From an uncultured Dorea sp. (GTDB lineage Bacteria; Bacillota; Clostridia; Lachnospirales; Lachnospiraceae): a DNA stretch of 64,000 nucleotides. Below are positions 1 to 9,324 of this stretch, piece after piece (position 1 is the first letter of the stretch; every line of letters begins with the position of its first letter). The notes under the pieces are model-generated. The model was not told where the DNA came from. It ran no database searches and saw nothing but the letters and a program-made list of their open reading frames with translations. Both the position numbers and the translations under genes were made by a program. The DNA lies in assembly GCA_910578495.1 (NCBI GenBank), contig CAJTRE010000011.1:4207-68206 (forward strand), written 5' to 3'.

Positions 1-184
1 CTGCCTGTTCGTAGATGAACTACTCGGAGAACAGCAGGTTGTAGTAAAACCGCTCCCGCCATTCCTCAGCAATTTCAACATTAAAGACTATGGAATCAGC
101 GGCTGCACAATTCTTGGCGATGGAAATATTAGCATTATCCTTGATATACTCAACTTATATAATGCTGCACAACACCGTTATTAA
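1..184 (+). CDS. cheA: Chemotaxis histidine kinase CheA, C-terminal end (partial)
   Basis: Open frame from base 2 to a TAA at 182-184, cut by the window start. The 60 visible residues match the end of the CheA P5 (CheW-like) regulatory domain: a VDELLGEQQVVVKPLP stretch, then GISGCTILGDGNISIILD and a short helix. This domain couples the kinase to CheW and chemoreceptor arrays. It lies 33 bases before cheW in the same direction, which supports the call. Kinase and phosphotransfer domains lie outside the window. Confidence 0.9.
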   Translation, partial: CLFVDELLGEQQVVVKPLPPFLSNFNIKDYGISGCTILGDGNISIILDILNLYNAAQHRY

Positions 185-217
185 ATCACTAAACTTACAG
201 AAATCGGAGGAGTAATT

Positions 218-697
218 ATGTCAGTAGATACAAGTGAAAACATCATTCAGGAACAGACAGGTGAGCCGGAAGCTATTATTTCTACGGAGCGCTTCCTCAC
301 ATTCACTTCTGATGGCCTGACCATAGGAGTAAGCACGAACTACGTAACAGAGATTCTTACCAATCATGCTATTACAATGCTTCCGCTTGTTCCGGACTAT
401 GTTAGAGGAATCATCAACCTGAGAGGTCAGATCATTCCAATTATCGATATACGTCGCCGCATGGGAAAAATGCCCATCGACTTTACAAGTACAACCTGCC
501 TGATCGTGCTTAATATCAATTCCATCTCTATTGGTATTATTGTAGACGCAGTACAGCAGGTAATGGATATTGACCGCAGTCGTATCTCTGCGGTTCCGGT
601 CGAGAATCAGCAGGAGTTGATCAATGGAATGATTTCTTCCGGCGAGCGTTCCGTAATTCTATTTTTAGACTGCGAACAGCTTATACAGACATACTAA
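218..697 (+). CDS. cheW: Chemotaxis coupling protein CheW
   Basis: 159 residues, the usual length of a single CheW domain. The start has a good ribosome site (CGGAGGAG about 8 bases upstream). Family features include the FTSDGLTIGVSTNYVTEIL opening strand, the LVPDYVRGIINLRGQIIPIID core that contacts receptor tips and CheA P5, and the VDAVQQVMDI segment. It bridges CheA to chemoreceptors at the membrane array. It sits between cheA and cheR in one transcription unit. A roughly 20-residue acidic N-terminal extension precedes the domain. Confidence 0.95.
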   Translation: MSVDTSENIIQEQTGEPEAIISTERFLTFTSDGLTIGVSTNYVTEILTNHAITMLPLVPDYVRGIINLRGQIIPIIDIRRRMGKMPIDFTSTTCLIVLNINSISIGIIVDAVQQVMDIDRSRISAVPVENQQELINGMISSGERSVILFLDCEQLIQTY

Positions 698-718
698 AAC
701 AAAAGGAGTACAATACAC

Positions 719-1534
719 ATGTTAGAGATTACAGAAGGGGATTTTCAACGTCTCGTCCATTTTGTAAAACAAAATTACGGAATTGATCTGTCCAAAAAGA
801 AACAACTTATCACTGGAAGACTTTCCAACACGATCATTTCCATGGGATTTACCACCTTTCAACAATATGTGGATTATCTGTTGAAAAATAAAAAACCGGA
901 AGATTTAGAGTTAATGCTGAATAAACTCACAACAAATTACACATATTTTATGCGAGAGAAGGTACACTTTGACCTTTTCAAAGACACGATTCTTCCATGG
1001 CTGGAAAAAACAAAAACCAACAAGGTTTTAAGTATTTGGAGCGCCGGTTGTTCTTCAGGAGAAGAGCCTTATACGATTTCTATGATTCTCAAAGAGTATT
1101 TCGGCGCAAAGGCTTCTGCCTGGGATACCCGCGTTCTTGCAACAGACATTTCTCAGAATGCTTTGACCGCAGCCCAAAACGCTGTATATGATGAAGCATC
1201 TCTGAAAGAACTTCCGCCGGGATGGAAATCCAAGTATTTCCGTTCTGCCGGAGAACCAGGATTATACACTATCTCGCCGGAAATAAAATCGAATGTAATC
1301 TTTCGTACCTTTAACTTAATGAATCCTATCCAGTTCCGCCTGAAATTTGATGTAATCTTCTGCCGGAACGTTATGATCTATTTTGATCAGGATACGAAGA
1401 ATGCGCTCGTGAACCGCTTTTATAACGCAAGCAACCCCGGCGGATACCTTTTAATTGGTCATTCTGAAAGCTTGAATAAAGAGAGTACGCCTTATAACTA
1501 CCTTAACCCGGCAACCTATCGTAAAGCTGAATAG
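719..1534 (+). CDS. cheR: Chemoreceptor glutamate methyltransferase CheR
   Basis: 271 residues, typical for CheR. An N-terminal all-helical domain (about residues 1-75) is followed by a SAM-binding Rossmann domain with the motif WSAGCSSGEEPYT near residue 107 and the later VIFCRNVMIYFD motif. It methylates receptor glutamates using S-adenosylmethionine for sensory adaptation. Ribosome site AAAAGGAG lies upstream. It is followed by cheB, which removes the methyl groups. Neither chemoreceptor in this window ends in an obvious aromatic pentapeptide tether for CheR, so docking is probably by the substrate helices alone. Confidence 0.95.
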   Translation: MLEITEGDFQRLVHFVKQNYGIDLSKKKQLITGRLSNTIISMGFTTFQQYVDYLLKNKKPEDLELMLNKLTTNYTYFMREKVHFDLFKDTILPWLEKTKTNKVLSIWSAGCSSGEEPYTISMILKEYFGAKASAWDTRVLATDISQNALTAAQNAVYDEASLKELPPGWKSKYFRSAGEPGLYTISPEIKSNVIFRTFNLMNPIQFRLKFDVIFCRNVMIYFDQDTKNALVNRFYNASNPGGYLLIGHSESLNKESTPYNYLNPATYRKAE

Positions 1535-1569
1535 GAAAACTGCTCTCGTAAATAGAAAGGATGCTGACT

Positions 1570-2625
1570 ATGTTAAATAACAAAATTAAAGTATTAGTTG
1601 TAGACGATTCCTCACTGTTTCGTGAATTATTGGTTCAAAATCTGTCTACACATCCTGATATAGAAGTCGTCGGATACGCAATCAATGCTTTCGACGCCAA
1701 ACATAAAATTCCTATTCTACGTCCAGATGTAATCACTCTGGACGTAGAAATGCCTGGTCTGAGCGGAATAGATTTTTTAAAGCAACTGCTTCCAACGAAT
1801 CCACTGCCCGTCATTTTAGTGTCCTCACTGAACCTTTCTGTCTTTGAAGCACTCTCAGCCGGAGCGGTGGATTTTGTTCGAAAGCCGGATCTGAGCGCTC
1901 ATAACTCCAAAGATATTTTCTTTTCTAATCTAAAAACGAAAGTTGTTATAGCGTCAAAAGCTAAAGTACATGCAAACAAAGTTTCTCTCGGAACATCTGC
2001 CGACATATCGTCAAAACCAGTGATTAATTCCACCTTACCATCTTCTGTTCTTAATTCCACGATTATTGGTATTGGTGCTTCTACCGGTGGAACCGAAGCG
2101 ACTCTCGATGTACTAAAGCAGCTTCCTGCTCAAATGCCCGGTATTGTCGTTACCCAGCATATGCCGGAAGGATTCACTGCTATGTACGCAGAGCGGCTGA
2201 ATCGTCTTTGTAACCTGACAGTAAAAGAAGCGAAAAACGGGGATATGATTCGTCCGGGACTGGTACTCATCGCTCCTGGCGGTATGCAGATGGAAGTCAT
2301 ACGTTCTAACTTAAGTTATGCCGTACGAGTATTCCCGGGTCAAAAGGTAAGCGGTCATGCGCCTTCTGTAGACGCACTGTTTACCTCTATTGCCAAAAAT
2401 GTAACAATCAATCAAGTAGGAATTATTATGACCGGTATGGGACGTGATGGAGCTGATGGCCTTCTTCAAATGAAGCAAAAAGGCGCCTTCACTATCGGTC
2501 AAGACAAAGAATCCTGCGTTGTATACGGTATGCCGATGGTGGCGTATAATCTCGGAGCTGTCACAGTACAATCCTCCTGTAATAACATTCCTTCCGTACT
2601 GATGAATCATTTGAAAAAGATGTAA
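1570..2625 (+). CDS. cheB: Chemotaxis response regulator and methylesterase CheB
   Basis: Receiver domain (VLVVDDSSLFRELL start, phospho-acceptor Asp in TLDVEMPGLSG), a linker near residues 125-160, then the methylesterase domain with the catalytic Ser in GIGASTGGTEA, His in VTQHMPEGF and Asp in MTGMGRDGADG. It removes methyl groups from, and deamidates, receptor glutamines and glutamates. An in-frame ATG at 1561 directly abuts GAAAGG, leaving no spacing, so the ATG at 1570 is preferred. Last gene of the visible cheAWRB block; about 100 bases separate it from flgM. Confidence 0.95.
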   Translation: MLNNKIKVLVVDDSSLFRELLVQNLSTHPDIEVVGYAINAFDAKHKIPILRPDVITLDVEMPGLSGIDFLKQLLPTNPLPVILVSSLNLSVFEALSAGAVDFVRKPDLSAHNSKDIFFSNLKTKVVIASKAKVHANKVSLGTSADISSKPVINSTLPSSVLNSTIIGIGASTGGTEATLDVLKQLPAQMPGIVVTQHMPEGFTAMYAERLNRLCNLTVKEAKNGDMIRPGLVLIAPGGMQMEVIRSNLSYAVRVFPGQKVSGHAPSVDALFTSIAKNVTINQVGIIMTGMGRDGADGLLQMKQKGAFTIGQDKESCVVYGMPMVAYNLGAVTVQSSCNNIPSVLMNHLKKM

Positions 2626-2654
2626 ACAGCTAAGATTCTTTTATCAGAACGTTA

Positions 2655-2678
2655 TGAATTTTCAGTTTCTGTCGATAT
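2655..2678 (+). promoter_or_regulatory. Weak candidate sigma-28 promoter before flgM
   Basis: TGAA at 2655-2658 and TCGATAT at 2672-2678 resemble the flagellar sigma-28 pattern TAAA and CCGATAT. The spacing (13 bases) is shorter than usual and both boxes are imperfect. It lies 54 bases before flgM, the first gene of a late flagellar unit (flgM-flgN-flgK-flgL), where a FliA-dependent promoter is expected. Confidence 0.3.
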
Positions 2679-2731
2679 GTAAAATATCAGGATACTTTAC
2701 CAGATAGCCACTTAAATAAAGGAGAACATCT

Positions 2732-3040
2732 ATGAAAATATCCAATAATAATATATTAAAAACATATACTGATTTACATTCTCATACAAAAGGGAAGACA
2801 GGAACTTACAAAACTTTGGACAGTGAGCATAATTTCGATGCTATAACTATACAGTCGAATCCGAGAGATATTGCAGAGCATACCTTTTCAAGTGCGCTTG
2901 CAAAGAAATTATCTTCCGATGTCGCAGCTCCCGTTTCACAAGAATATCTGCAAGATTTGCGTAAACAGGTTTCCACTCGTTCTTACCAGCCGGATCCTAT
3001 TGCAATTGCAGCTAAGATTCTATTGGTTGAGGAGAGATAG
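2732..3040 (+). CDS. flgM: Anti-sigma-28 factor FlgM
   Basis: 102 residues, matching Gram-positive FlgM. The C-terminal half (about residues 48-100) has the FlgM helices, with LAKKLSSDV and YQPDPIAIAAKIL, that hold the sigma factor FliA inactive until FlgM is exported. Ribosome site AAAGGAG upstream. It leads directly (2-base gap) into flgN, flgK and flgL, the usual clostridial and bacillar order. FliA is encoded at 21115-21924, so both partners are in the window. Confidence 0.88.
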   Translation: MKISNNNILKTYTDLHSHTKGKTGTYKTLDSEHNFDAITIQSNPRDIAEHTFSSALAKKLSSDVAAPVSQEYLQDLRKQVSTRSYQPDPIAIAAKILLVEER

Positions 3041-3042
3041 AT

Positions 3043-3510
3043 ATGAAAGACTTTTCACAGTTTATAGAGGTCATAAAAGAATTTAATGACCTTTTTGACA
3101 CGCTGATTCCCATTGAGCAAAAGAAACTTGACGCTGCGGTTAAGAATCAGGTGAGTTTTGTAGAAGAATGTATGAACAAAGAACAAGCAGCAATTCTTCG
3201 TCTCCGCGGTCTTGAAAAGAGACGGGAAGAGGCTCAGAAAGCGCTTGGTATGGAGGAACTTACTTTCCGTCAGATTTTGGAAAAGGCTCCTGAAGACGTT
3301 CGGCCTGTGTTAAAACCATTATTCGATACATTATCGCAACAGGTTCAGACGTTTCAATCCGTTACCACCAGTTCTAAAGATATTATAGAAGTTAATCTTC
3401 ACAACATACAGAATTCTCTGCAGAACGCTTCCGCCGGAGAACAAGTTTATTCTCCCAAGGGTGTGTCGGAAAATTCAAAAGAAACTCACTTTACAAGCCG
3501 TTCAGTTTAA
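3043..3510 (+). CDS. flgN: Flagellar export chaperone FlgN
   Basis: 155 residues, mostly amphipathic helix (FNDLFDTLIPIEQKKLDAAV, then VEECMNKEQAAILRLRGLEK), with the long coiled arm and helical C-terminus of FlgN family members. It guards the hook-filament junction proteins FlgK and FlgL before export. Its position immediately before flgK supports this. The start lies 2 bases after the flgM stop, with GGAGAG in the end of flgM as ribosome site. Confidence 0.85.
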   Translation: MKDFSQFIEVIKEFNDLFDTLIPIEQKKLDAAVKNQVSFVEECMNKEQAAILRLRGLEKRREEAQKALGMEELTFRQILEKAPEDVRPVLKPLFDTLSQQVQTFQSVTTSSKDIIEVNLHNIQNSLQNASAGEQVYSPKGVSENSKETHFTSRSV

Positions 3511-3530
3511 AAGACTAGGAGGAATATAGA

Positions 3531-5111
3531 ATGATACGTTCAACTTTTGCAGGTTTTACAACCGCACAGCTTGCAATGGCCGCAAGTCAGCGCGCACTTG
3601 ATGTAACCGGTCAGAATATTGCGAATATTAATACTATAGGCTATACAAGACAGCGTTTGGATATTAGCAGCTTGAGTACAACAGGCGCTGATTTTCATAA
3701 TTCGCCGTTTAATGTAACTGTAGGATATGGAGTTCAGATGACAGGTGTGTCACAGCTTCGCGATCCTTTCCTTGATATGCAGTACCGTTCCCAGATGGCA
3801 AAACTTGGAACTTCCGATGCAATGGCCGCTGGTCTTGAGCAATTAGAGCCTGTTTTTGATGAGACTACAAGAAACGGTATCCGCACCGCTCTTGAAAGTA
3901 TTACCAGTTCTTTGAACAGTCTGTCTAAGGAAACCGGGAATAAGGAATTTGACGCAATGGTCCGCTCTAATATGCAGATTCTTCTCAACCTGTTCCACAA
4001 CACTGCGACAGACTTAGAAGCTATCCGTAAGGATGCAAACGAAGGATTTGTCATTACAGATATTCCGGAAGTAAACCAGATTCTTGAGAATATCTCCAAT
4101 CTTAATACAAGTATTAAGAACAGCCAAATACTCGGTAATCCTGCTCTGGAGCTTCAGGATCAGAGAAACGATTTGCTTGATCAGTTATCAAGCTATCTTC
4201 CAATTTCCGTAAAATACTCTGATAAGCCGATTGGTCCCGGTCAGACAGTGGAAGTGTTAGACGTTTCCTTTACGACAACAGATGGAACGAAGATTTCATT
4301 GATTTCTGATATGAATTATACATCTTTTCATGCAGACATCAGCAGTCAGCCTGTTACCCTTTCCGTTGGCGATCTAAGTAGCGGTAAAGTCATAGACGTA
4401 ACAGAGACTCTTGGTTCTGGAACGTTAAAAGGAACTCTGGACTTCCTGAACAAATCTGGAGATTTCGACAACAGTGACTTCAAGGGACTTGGTTACTATG
4501 AAAAGGCATTCGATTCTCTTGTAGAAACTTTTGCTACTGCATTAAACGAGGCAAATAAAGCTGTAAAGTTGGATGCAAATGGTAAGCCGATAGAAAACCC
4601 TCCCGGTTCTGGTCAGTATGAAATGGAAGATCGTCCACTGTTCGAGCAAATTGATCCAAATAAGCCCTTTAGCGCTTCTAATATCAAACTTGCAGACAAC
4701 TGGGTAAACGGCACTTATGGAGTCACTAATTCTACTGATGTTATAGATGGTAAGATTGGCGCAACTGCAAATGACAGCGTCTTAAACATGATTAAATTAT
4801 TTGACAGTGATCTTCAATTTAAAGTAAATGGAAATACATTCTTCACAGGCTCTTTTACTGACTGCTTTAAAAATATTGAGAGTACTCTCGGTGTTGATAA
4901 GAAATCTGCTGAGACAATGGTTACGAATCAAATTGCTGTCCTTAATCAGACTGCCAATTCTCGTGACGGCGTATCTGGCGTTCAGTTAGATGAAGAAGGT
5001 ATGAACTTGATGCATTTTAACCAGTCTTACACTGCCGCGGCCAGACTTATGACCACATTGGATGAAGCTCTGGATACATTAATTAATAGAACCGGTGTTG
5101 TCGGAAGATAA
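3531..5111 (+). CDS. flgK: Flagellar hook-associated protein 1 (FlgK)
   Basis: 526 residues. The N-terminus has the axial-protein motif around ALDVTGQNIANINTIGYTRQ, shared with rod and hook proteins. The C-terminus ends with the helical axial segment MNLMHFNQSYTAAARLMTTLD. The central region (about 200-430) is the variable surface domain. FlgK forms the first hook-filament junction ring. Ribosome site AGGAGG. Followed after 14 bases by flgL, its junction partner. Confidence 0.96.
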   Translation: MIRSTFAGFTTAQLAMAASQRALDVTGQNIANINTIGYTRQRLDISSLSTTGADFHNSPFNVTVGYGVQMTGVSQLRDPFLDMQYRSQMAKLGTSDAMAAGLEQLEPVFDETTRNGIRTALESITSSLNSLSKETGNKEFDAMVRSNMQILLNLFHNTATDLEAIRKDANEGFVITDIPEVNQILENISNLNTSIKNSQILGNPALELQDQRNDLLDQLSSYLPISVKYSDKPIGPGQTVEVLDVSFTTTDGTKISLISDMNYTSFHADISSQPVTLSVGDLSSGKVIDVTETLGSGTLKGTLDFLNKSGDFDNSDFKGLGYYEKAFDSLVETFATALNEANKAVKLDANGKPIENPPGSGQYEMEDRPLFEQIDPNKPFSASNIKLADNWVNGTYGVTNSTDVIDGKIGATANDSVLNMIKLFDSDLQFKVNGNTFFTGSFTDCFKNIESTLGVDKKSAETMVTNQIAVLNQTANSRDGVSGVQLDEEGMNLMHFNQSYTAAARLMTTLDEALDTLINRTGVVGR

Positions 5112-5125
5112 TCAGGAGGAATAAT

Positions 5126-6139
5126 ATGAGAATCACAACAAACGCAATATTAAGAAATTATAAATCTAACTTAGGGCAGTCTCTTTCTAACTTAGACAGT
5201 TGCAGAACGAAAGTTATGACCGGACGCAACTTCAATTCCGTTTCCGAAGATCCTGCCAGTGCTCTTCGTGCCGCTACTTTACAAAAAAGATATGCGCAGA
5301 ACCAAGACTACTTAAATAATGTTGAAGACGCACAGTCCTTTCAGGATTGTCAGGAAGATGCCGCTATGCAGATTAATAATGTCGCACAAACGCTTAGTAA
5401 GAAATACGGTCTTGAATCCTTAAATGGAACAAACGGTTCTTTAGAAACACGTAAGACCTATGCAGATGCATGGCGCGGTGCTCAGGAAAGCATGGTTCTT
5501 AGTCTCAACGCTTCCTACGAAGGCAAATATGTATTTGCCGGCGGCGACGGAAAGGAACCTCCGTTTGCATTGAAAACCGATGCCAGCGGTAAGCAGATTC
5601 TGACTTATCGTGGAAAAGACGTGAATGATCCTGCTAATCAAGCTATTTTGGACGAATTATCGAAAGAATCCTTATACATTGACTTAGGTTTTGGTCTTTC
5701 CTCTTCTGCCGATGGTTCTTTAGATCCATCCAGCGCTTTTAACACCAGTCTTCCTGGTCTCAATTTGATAGGATATGGTCAGGATGCGAATGGTAATCCA
5801 AAGAACATGATTCTTCTTGCGGGAGAAATTGCAAATGTACTTGAAGCAGATAACTTTGACAGAGACAAATTCAAAGAACTTTTGGACGGATTTGACGAAG
5901 GAAGAAGTACCGTACTAGAGCAGGTAACAACTCTTGGTACAAAGACAGAGTTCTTGAACACAACTAAGGAGCGCTTAAAAACAAATGAGATCAGCCTTGC
6001 TACGCAATATGACACTGTTGTCAATGCTGATATGGCGGCCGCTATTACTAACTTCTCATGGGCGCAGTATGCTTATAATTCCGCTCTGAAAGTTGGAACC
6101 AATATTTTATCGCCTTCATTTATTGACTTTATGAAATAA
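5126..6139 (+). CDS. flgL: Flagellar hook-associated protein 3 (FlgL)
   Basis: 337 residues. The start RITTNAILRNYKSNLGQSLS and the following SGR-like turn (MTGRNFNSVSEDPASALRAA) are typical of FlgL and flagellin D0/D1. The C-terminal MAAAITNFSWAQYAYNSALKVG forms the matching D0 helix. FlgL is the second junction protein on which the filament assembles. Ribosome site AGGAGG. It is in the flgMNKL unit. Confidence 0.95.
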   Translation: MRITTNAILRNYKSNLGQSLSNLDSCRTKVMTGRNFNSVSEDPASALRAATLQKRYAQNQDYLNNVEDAQSFQDCQEDAAMQINNVAQTLSKKYGLESLNGTNGSLETRKTYADAWRGAQESMVLSLNASYEGKYVFAGGDGKEPPFALKTDASGKQILTYRGKDVNDPANQAILDELSKESLYIDLGFGLSSSADGSLDPSSAFNTSLPGLNLIGYGQDANGNPKNMILLAGEIANVLEADNFDRDKFKELLDGFDEGRSTVLEQVTTLGTKTEFLNTTKERLKTNEISLATQYDTVVNADMAAAITNFSWAQYAYNSALKVGTNILSPSFIDFMK

Positions 6140-6173
6140 TTATGTTTAAAAATGAAAGGGGGGATTCCACAGT

Positions 6174-6779
6174 ATGGAACAGCTTATTAAAATCACAACC
6201 GTACCAATTCAGTACGAACTCAAAATCAATAAGGCCAGGTTAGAATATCAGAATAGCAAGGCTGAGTTGGAAATCAGACGAAATGAAGGAGGTCTTTCCA
6301 TTAAGAGCCGTCCTGTACGGTTAAATCTTGATACTTTTGAAGCGAGAAATTCTATTACACCTACCACTGCAAGAAGTGTGAAACAGAGCGCCGAAAAAGG
6401 AAAGACAGCAGCTTATAACGCAACTGCCCAGTTTGCCCAGGAGGGACAACTCATGTTAAAAACAGATATTGGAGAAGATGCTATTAATCAAGTTATTGCA
6501 CAACGCACACAGCTTCCTACCGGTGATTTTCAATTAGGTTTTATCCCGACAGAGCCTGTTGAGATAAATTATCAGCCTGCCAGTCTGACAATTAACTATC
6601 AGATGGATAAGTTGAATTTTGATTTGAAGGTTGCAAATGGAAACTTTGAATTTATTCCTGGCAATATTGAACTTACAATTACACAACAACCTGATTTATT
6701 AATTGAATACATTGGCGGACCAATCTATGTTCCACCGAGTGCTGATCCAAATTATGAAGCATTAGATGTAAGGGCTTAA
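6174..6779 (+). CDS. DUF6470 (YviE-like) protein of the late flagellar operon
   Basis: 201 residues without signal peptide or membrane segment. The opening ITTVPIQYELKINKARLEYQ and the alternating charged and hydrophobic beta-like stretches match the DUF6470/YviE family, found between flgL and fliW in Firmicutes. Its function is not established. Its placement with fliW suggests a cytoplasmic role in late filament assembly or export (inference). Ribosome site AAAGGGGGG precedes the start. Confidence 0.8.
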   Translation: MEQLIKITTVPIQYELKINKARLEYQNSKAELEIRRNEGGLSIKSRPVRLNLDTFEARNSITPTTARSVKQSAEKGKTAAYNATAQFAQEGQLMLKTDIGEDAINQVIAQRTQLPTGDFQLGFIPTEPVEINYQPASLTINYQMDKLNFDLKVANGNFEFIPGNIELTITQQPDLLIEYIGGPIYVPPSADPNYEALDVRA

Positions 6780-6845
6780 TGAAATTAGGCCCTTACTTTT
6801 GTATACACTTACCATATACATTTATACACATAAGGAGGTATTACT

Positions 6846-7292
6846 TTGAATATTGAAGCAAAATACTTTGGAAATGTTACTTATGACAATGATGATGTGA
6901 TTCAGATCTTAAATGGACTGTTTGGTTTTGAAGAATACTCACAATATCTTTGTATTCCATTTCAGGAAGACGACAGTGCTATGCTCTCCCTGCAAAGTTT
7001 AGATGATGAAAATCTATCTTTTGTTTTAATGGACCCTTTTACTCTTGTTTCCGACTATGCCCTTACGCTCTCTGCACAGGACAAAAAGGAACTTGAAATT
7101 AATGATAACAACGACAATCTCGCATGTTATGTGATTTGTGTGATTCGTGACTCTGTAGCAGCTTCTACGGTCAACCTGAAAGCTCCTTTGGCTATTAATA
7201 CTGTTAGCAATAAAGCCAAGCAGATTATGCTGGAAAATACCGAGTATACATTCCGTCATGAACTTGGCGGTCTAATGAAGAAGGAGGACTAG
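6846..7292 (+). CDS. fliW: Flagellar assembly factor FliW
   Basis: 148 residues, full length for FliW. The call rests on the ILNGLFGFEEYSQYLCIPF core and the YVICVIRD and NLKAPLAINT strands. FliW binds CsrA allosterically and is titrated by free flagellin, so flagellin translation is tied to its export. The start is TTG at 6846, with a strong AAGGAGG seven bases before it. csrA begins 4 bases after the stop. Target-like hairpins lie in both flagellin leaders (45075-45092 and 48908-48925). Confidence 0.95.
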   Translation: MNIEAKYFGNVTYDNDDVIQILNGLFGFEEYSQYLCIPFQEDDSAMLSLQSLDDENLSFVLMDPFTLVSDYALTLSAQDKKELEINDNNDNLACYVICVIRDSVAASTVNLKAPLAINTVSNKAKQIMLENTEYTFRHELGGLMKKED

Positions 7293-7296
7293 ACAT

Positions 7297-7521
7297 ATGC
7301 TTATACTACAACGACGGAAAGGTCAGTCACTTTCCATTAATCAAAATATTACTCTGACAGTTGTAGAAACCGGCCCGGACTGGGTAAAACTTGCCATTGA
7401 TGCACCGAAAGAAATCCCTGTTCTCCGTTCCGAGTTAAAAGAAGCTGCTGATGAAAATAAGAAAGCTTCCCAATCTGCATCTATGCAAACTCTGGGGGAA
7501 CTTATTAAAAAGAACTTATAA
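7297..7521 (+). CDS. csrA: Translational regulator CsrA
   Basis: 74 residues, normal for Gram-positive CsrA. It opens with LILQRRKGQSLSINQNITL and has the conserved GPDWVKLAIDAPKEIPVLR core with the RNA-binding R of the IPVLR segment. It binds GGA motifs near ribosome sites and blocks translation. The C-terminal helix (about 50-74) is extended, as in FliW-controlled CsrA proteins. Last gene of the unit; a terminator follows at 7538-7573. Confidence 0.96.
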   Translation: MLILQRRKGQSLSINQNITLTVVETGPDWVKLAIDAPKEIPVLRSELKEAADENKKASQSASMQTLGELIKKNL

Positions 7522-7537
7522 CTTTCTTTAGATACTC

Positions 7538-7573
7538 AAAAAGAGTGGAAACAAAATTTGTTTCCACTCTTTC
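7538..7573. terminator. Rho-independent terminator after csrA, likely bidirectional
   Basis: Stem AAGAGTGGAAACAAA pairs with TTTGTTTCCACTCTT across a very short loop, with T-rich sequence after it on the plus strand and A-rich sequence before it for the minus strand. It separates csrA from the convergent chemoreceptor gene ending at 7633. Confidence 0.85.
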
Positions 7574-7632
7574 TTCATTCTATACTTATCAAATTATTCT
7601 CTACACATCCGATACATATGTATTTGAATATC

Positions 7633-9324
7633 CTAGCCGGAGAATCTGCCACTTGTATCACGCAATTGGAACTGAGATAGCAAATCTTTCAAAAGCTGTG
7701 CCTGACCGGATAACTCTTCACTTGTAGCAGCGCTCTCTTGTGCTGTTGCAGAGTTCGTCTGTACAACACTTGAAATCTGATCTAATCCCTGAGTTACCTG
7801 AGCAACTGCATTAGACTGCTCATCTGTTGCCACAGTAATCTTATCCACATAATTTACAGCGCTCTTAGTTCCCTCTACAGTTTCAAGCAATGCCTGTGCT
7901 GTCTGATCGGCAATCTTTGTACCGTTTTCAACTGCCTGAATAGTTCCTTCAATCAGAACAGTTGTGTTATTCGCTGCCTCTGCGCTCTTAGAAGCCAGAT
8001 TACGAACTTCATCAGCTACAACAGCAAATCCCTTTCCTGCTTCTCCCGCACGAGCCGCCTCTACAGCCGCATTCAGCGCAAGAATATTTGTCTGGAATGC
8101 AATATCCTCAATAGTCTTAATAATCTTTCCGATATCGCCGGATTTCTGACTGATATCTCCCATTGCAACAATTAATTCTTGCATATGTTCATTAGATACT
8201 GTTAATTCTGCCTGTGCCTGTGATACTTTCTCACTTGCCTCTTTAGAATTACCTGCAGTATTCTTAATCTCACGAGAAATCTCATTAACGGTTGCCGCGA
8301 GTTCTTCTACAGAACTTGCCTGTTCTGTAGCTCCCTGAGAAAGCGCCTGTGCGCCTGAAGACACCTGATCTGCTCCGCTTGCAACCTGATTTGACGCCTC
8401 ATTAATTTGAGACAATGTATCGCTCAGATTGTGGTTCATATGACGAATAGACTGAAGGATTGGTCCAAAATCTCCTGGATAAAGACTCTCATCTGATTTC
8501 AAATTAAAGTTTCCTTTTGCCATCTCATTCATAAGATAGGTCAGATTCTTCACAATATCACCAAGTTTGGTACAAGTAAGACGAACATTCTTTACGAGAG
8601 CACCAATTTCGTCTTCAGCATCATAATCCAACTGATGAGACATCTGTCCGTTTGCAATTCCGCTCATAACCTCTTCTACTTGTCTTACCGGACGTACAAT
8701 CATTTTTGTAACTTTTATGCTAATAATAAGCGCTAATATAATAGATACTGCAAGCAATGATGCAACGAGAATAACTGCATTATTTGTCATCTTAACACTA
8801 TCTTCTATTGCCTTCTCCTGAATAGCAGCCGTTTGCTCGTTTAACGGTTTTACTACATTTACTACATTCTCAAGCGCCGGTGTACACTCCTCAAGAATAA
8901 TTTTGTGAGCCAGCTTAAAGTTACCATCGTCCATTGCCTGAAGCACGTCATTTCCAATTTCAAACCATGCGTACATCGCATCTTCATACTCTTTTAATGC
9001 TTTCTCATCCAGAATGTTCAGCTTCTCAACAAGTTCGAAGTTAGTACGTATCTGCTCCATATTATCTTCAATACTCTTTTTATTCTCTGATGTCACCTCT
9101 TCAGAAATTACACAGTCTCTCAAACGACGAGCAGCAATATTTGCAGAGATACGATTCCCCTTGATAGCGTCATCCGCTTTTATCACTTTTTCCACAAAAT
9201 ACTCTAGCTCCTGATTCGTCTGTTTAAGTTTACTAATCGATATTAACGCAATAATAATACTAAAAATCAGTACCACGCTAAACCCCATTATTAACTTACT
9301 TCTTATTTTTAGTTTCTTCAGCAT
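7633..9324 (-). CDS. Methyl-accepting chemotaxis protein
   Basis: 563 residues from ATG at 9324. The ATG at 9330 abuts the GAGGAGG ribosome site, so 9324 is chosen. Order: membrane segment about 11-31, periplasmic four-helix-like sensor about 32-185, second membrane segment about 186-206, HAMP, then the cytoplasmic signalling hairpin with the invariant tip around IEDIAFQTNILALNAAVEAA. Ligand unknown. The end lacks a CheR-binding pentapeptide. It overlaps the preceding gene's 3' end by about 29 bases, so it is probably translated from the same message. Confidence 0.95.
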   Translation of the reverse strand: MLKKLKIRSKLIMGFSVVLIFSIIIALISISKLKQTNQELEYFVEKVIKADDAIKGNRISANIAARRLRDCVISEEVTSENKKSIEDNMEQIRTNFELVEKLNILDEKALKEYEDAMYAWFEIGNDVLQAMDDGNFKLAHKIILEECTPALENVVNVVKPLNEQTAAIQEKAIEDSVKMTNNAVILVASLLAVSIILALIISIKVTKMIVRPVRQVEEVMSGIANGQMSHQLDYDAEDEIGALVKNVRLTCTKLGDIVKNLTYLMNEMAKGNFNLKSDESLYPGDFGPILQSIRHMNHNLSDTLSQINEASNQVASGADQVSSGAQALSQGATEQASSVEELAATVNEISREIKNTAGNSKEASEKVSQAQAELTVSNEHMQELIVAMGDISQKSGDIGKIIKTIEDIAFQTNILALNAAVEAARAGEAGKGFAVVADEVRNLASKSAEAANNTTVLIEGTIQAVENGTKIADQTAQALLETVEGTKSAVNYVDKITVATDEQSNAVAQVTQGLDQISSVVQTNSATAQESAATSEELSGQAQLLKDLLSQFQLRDTSGRFSG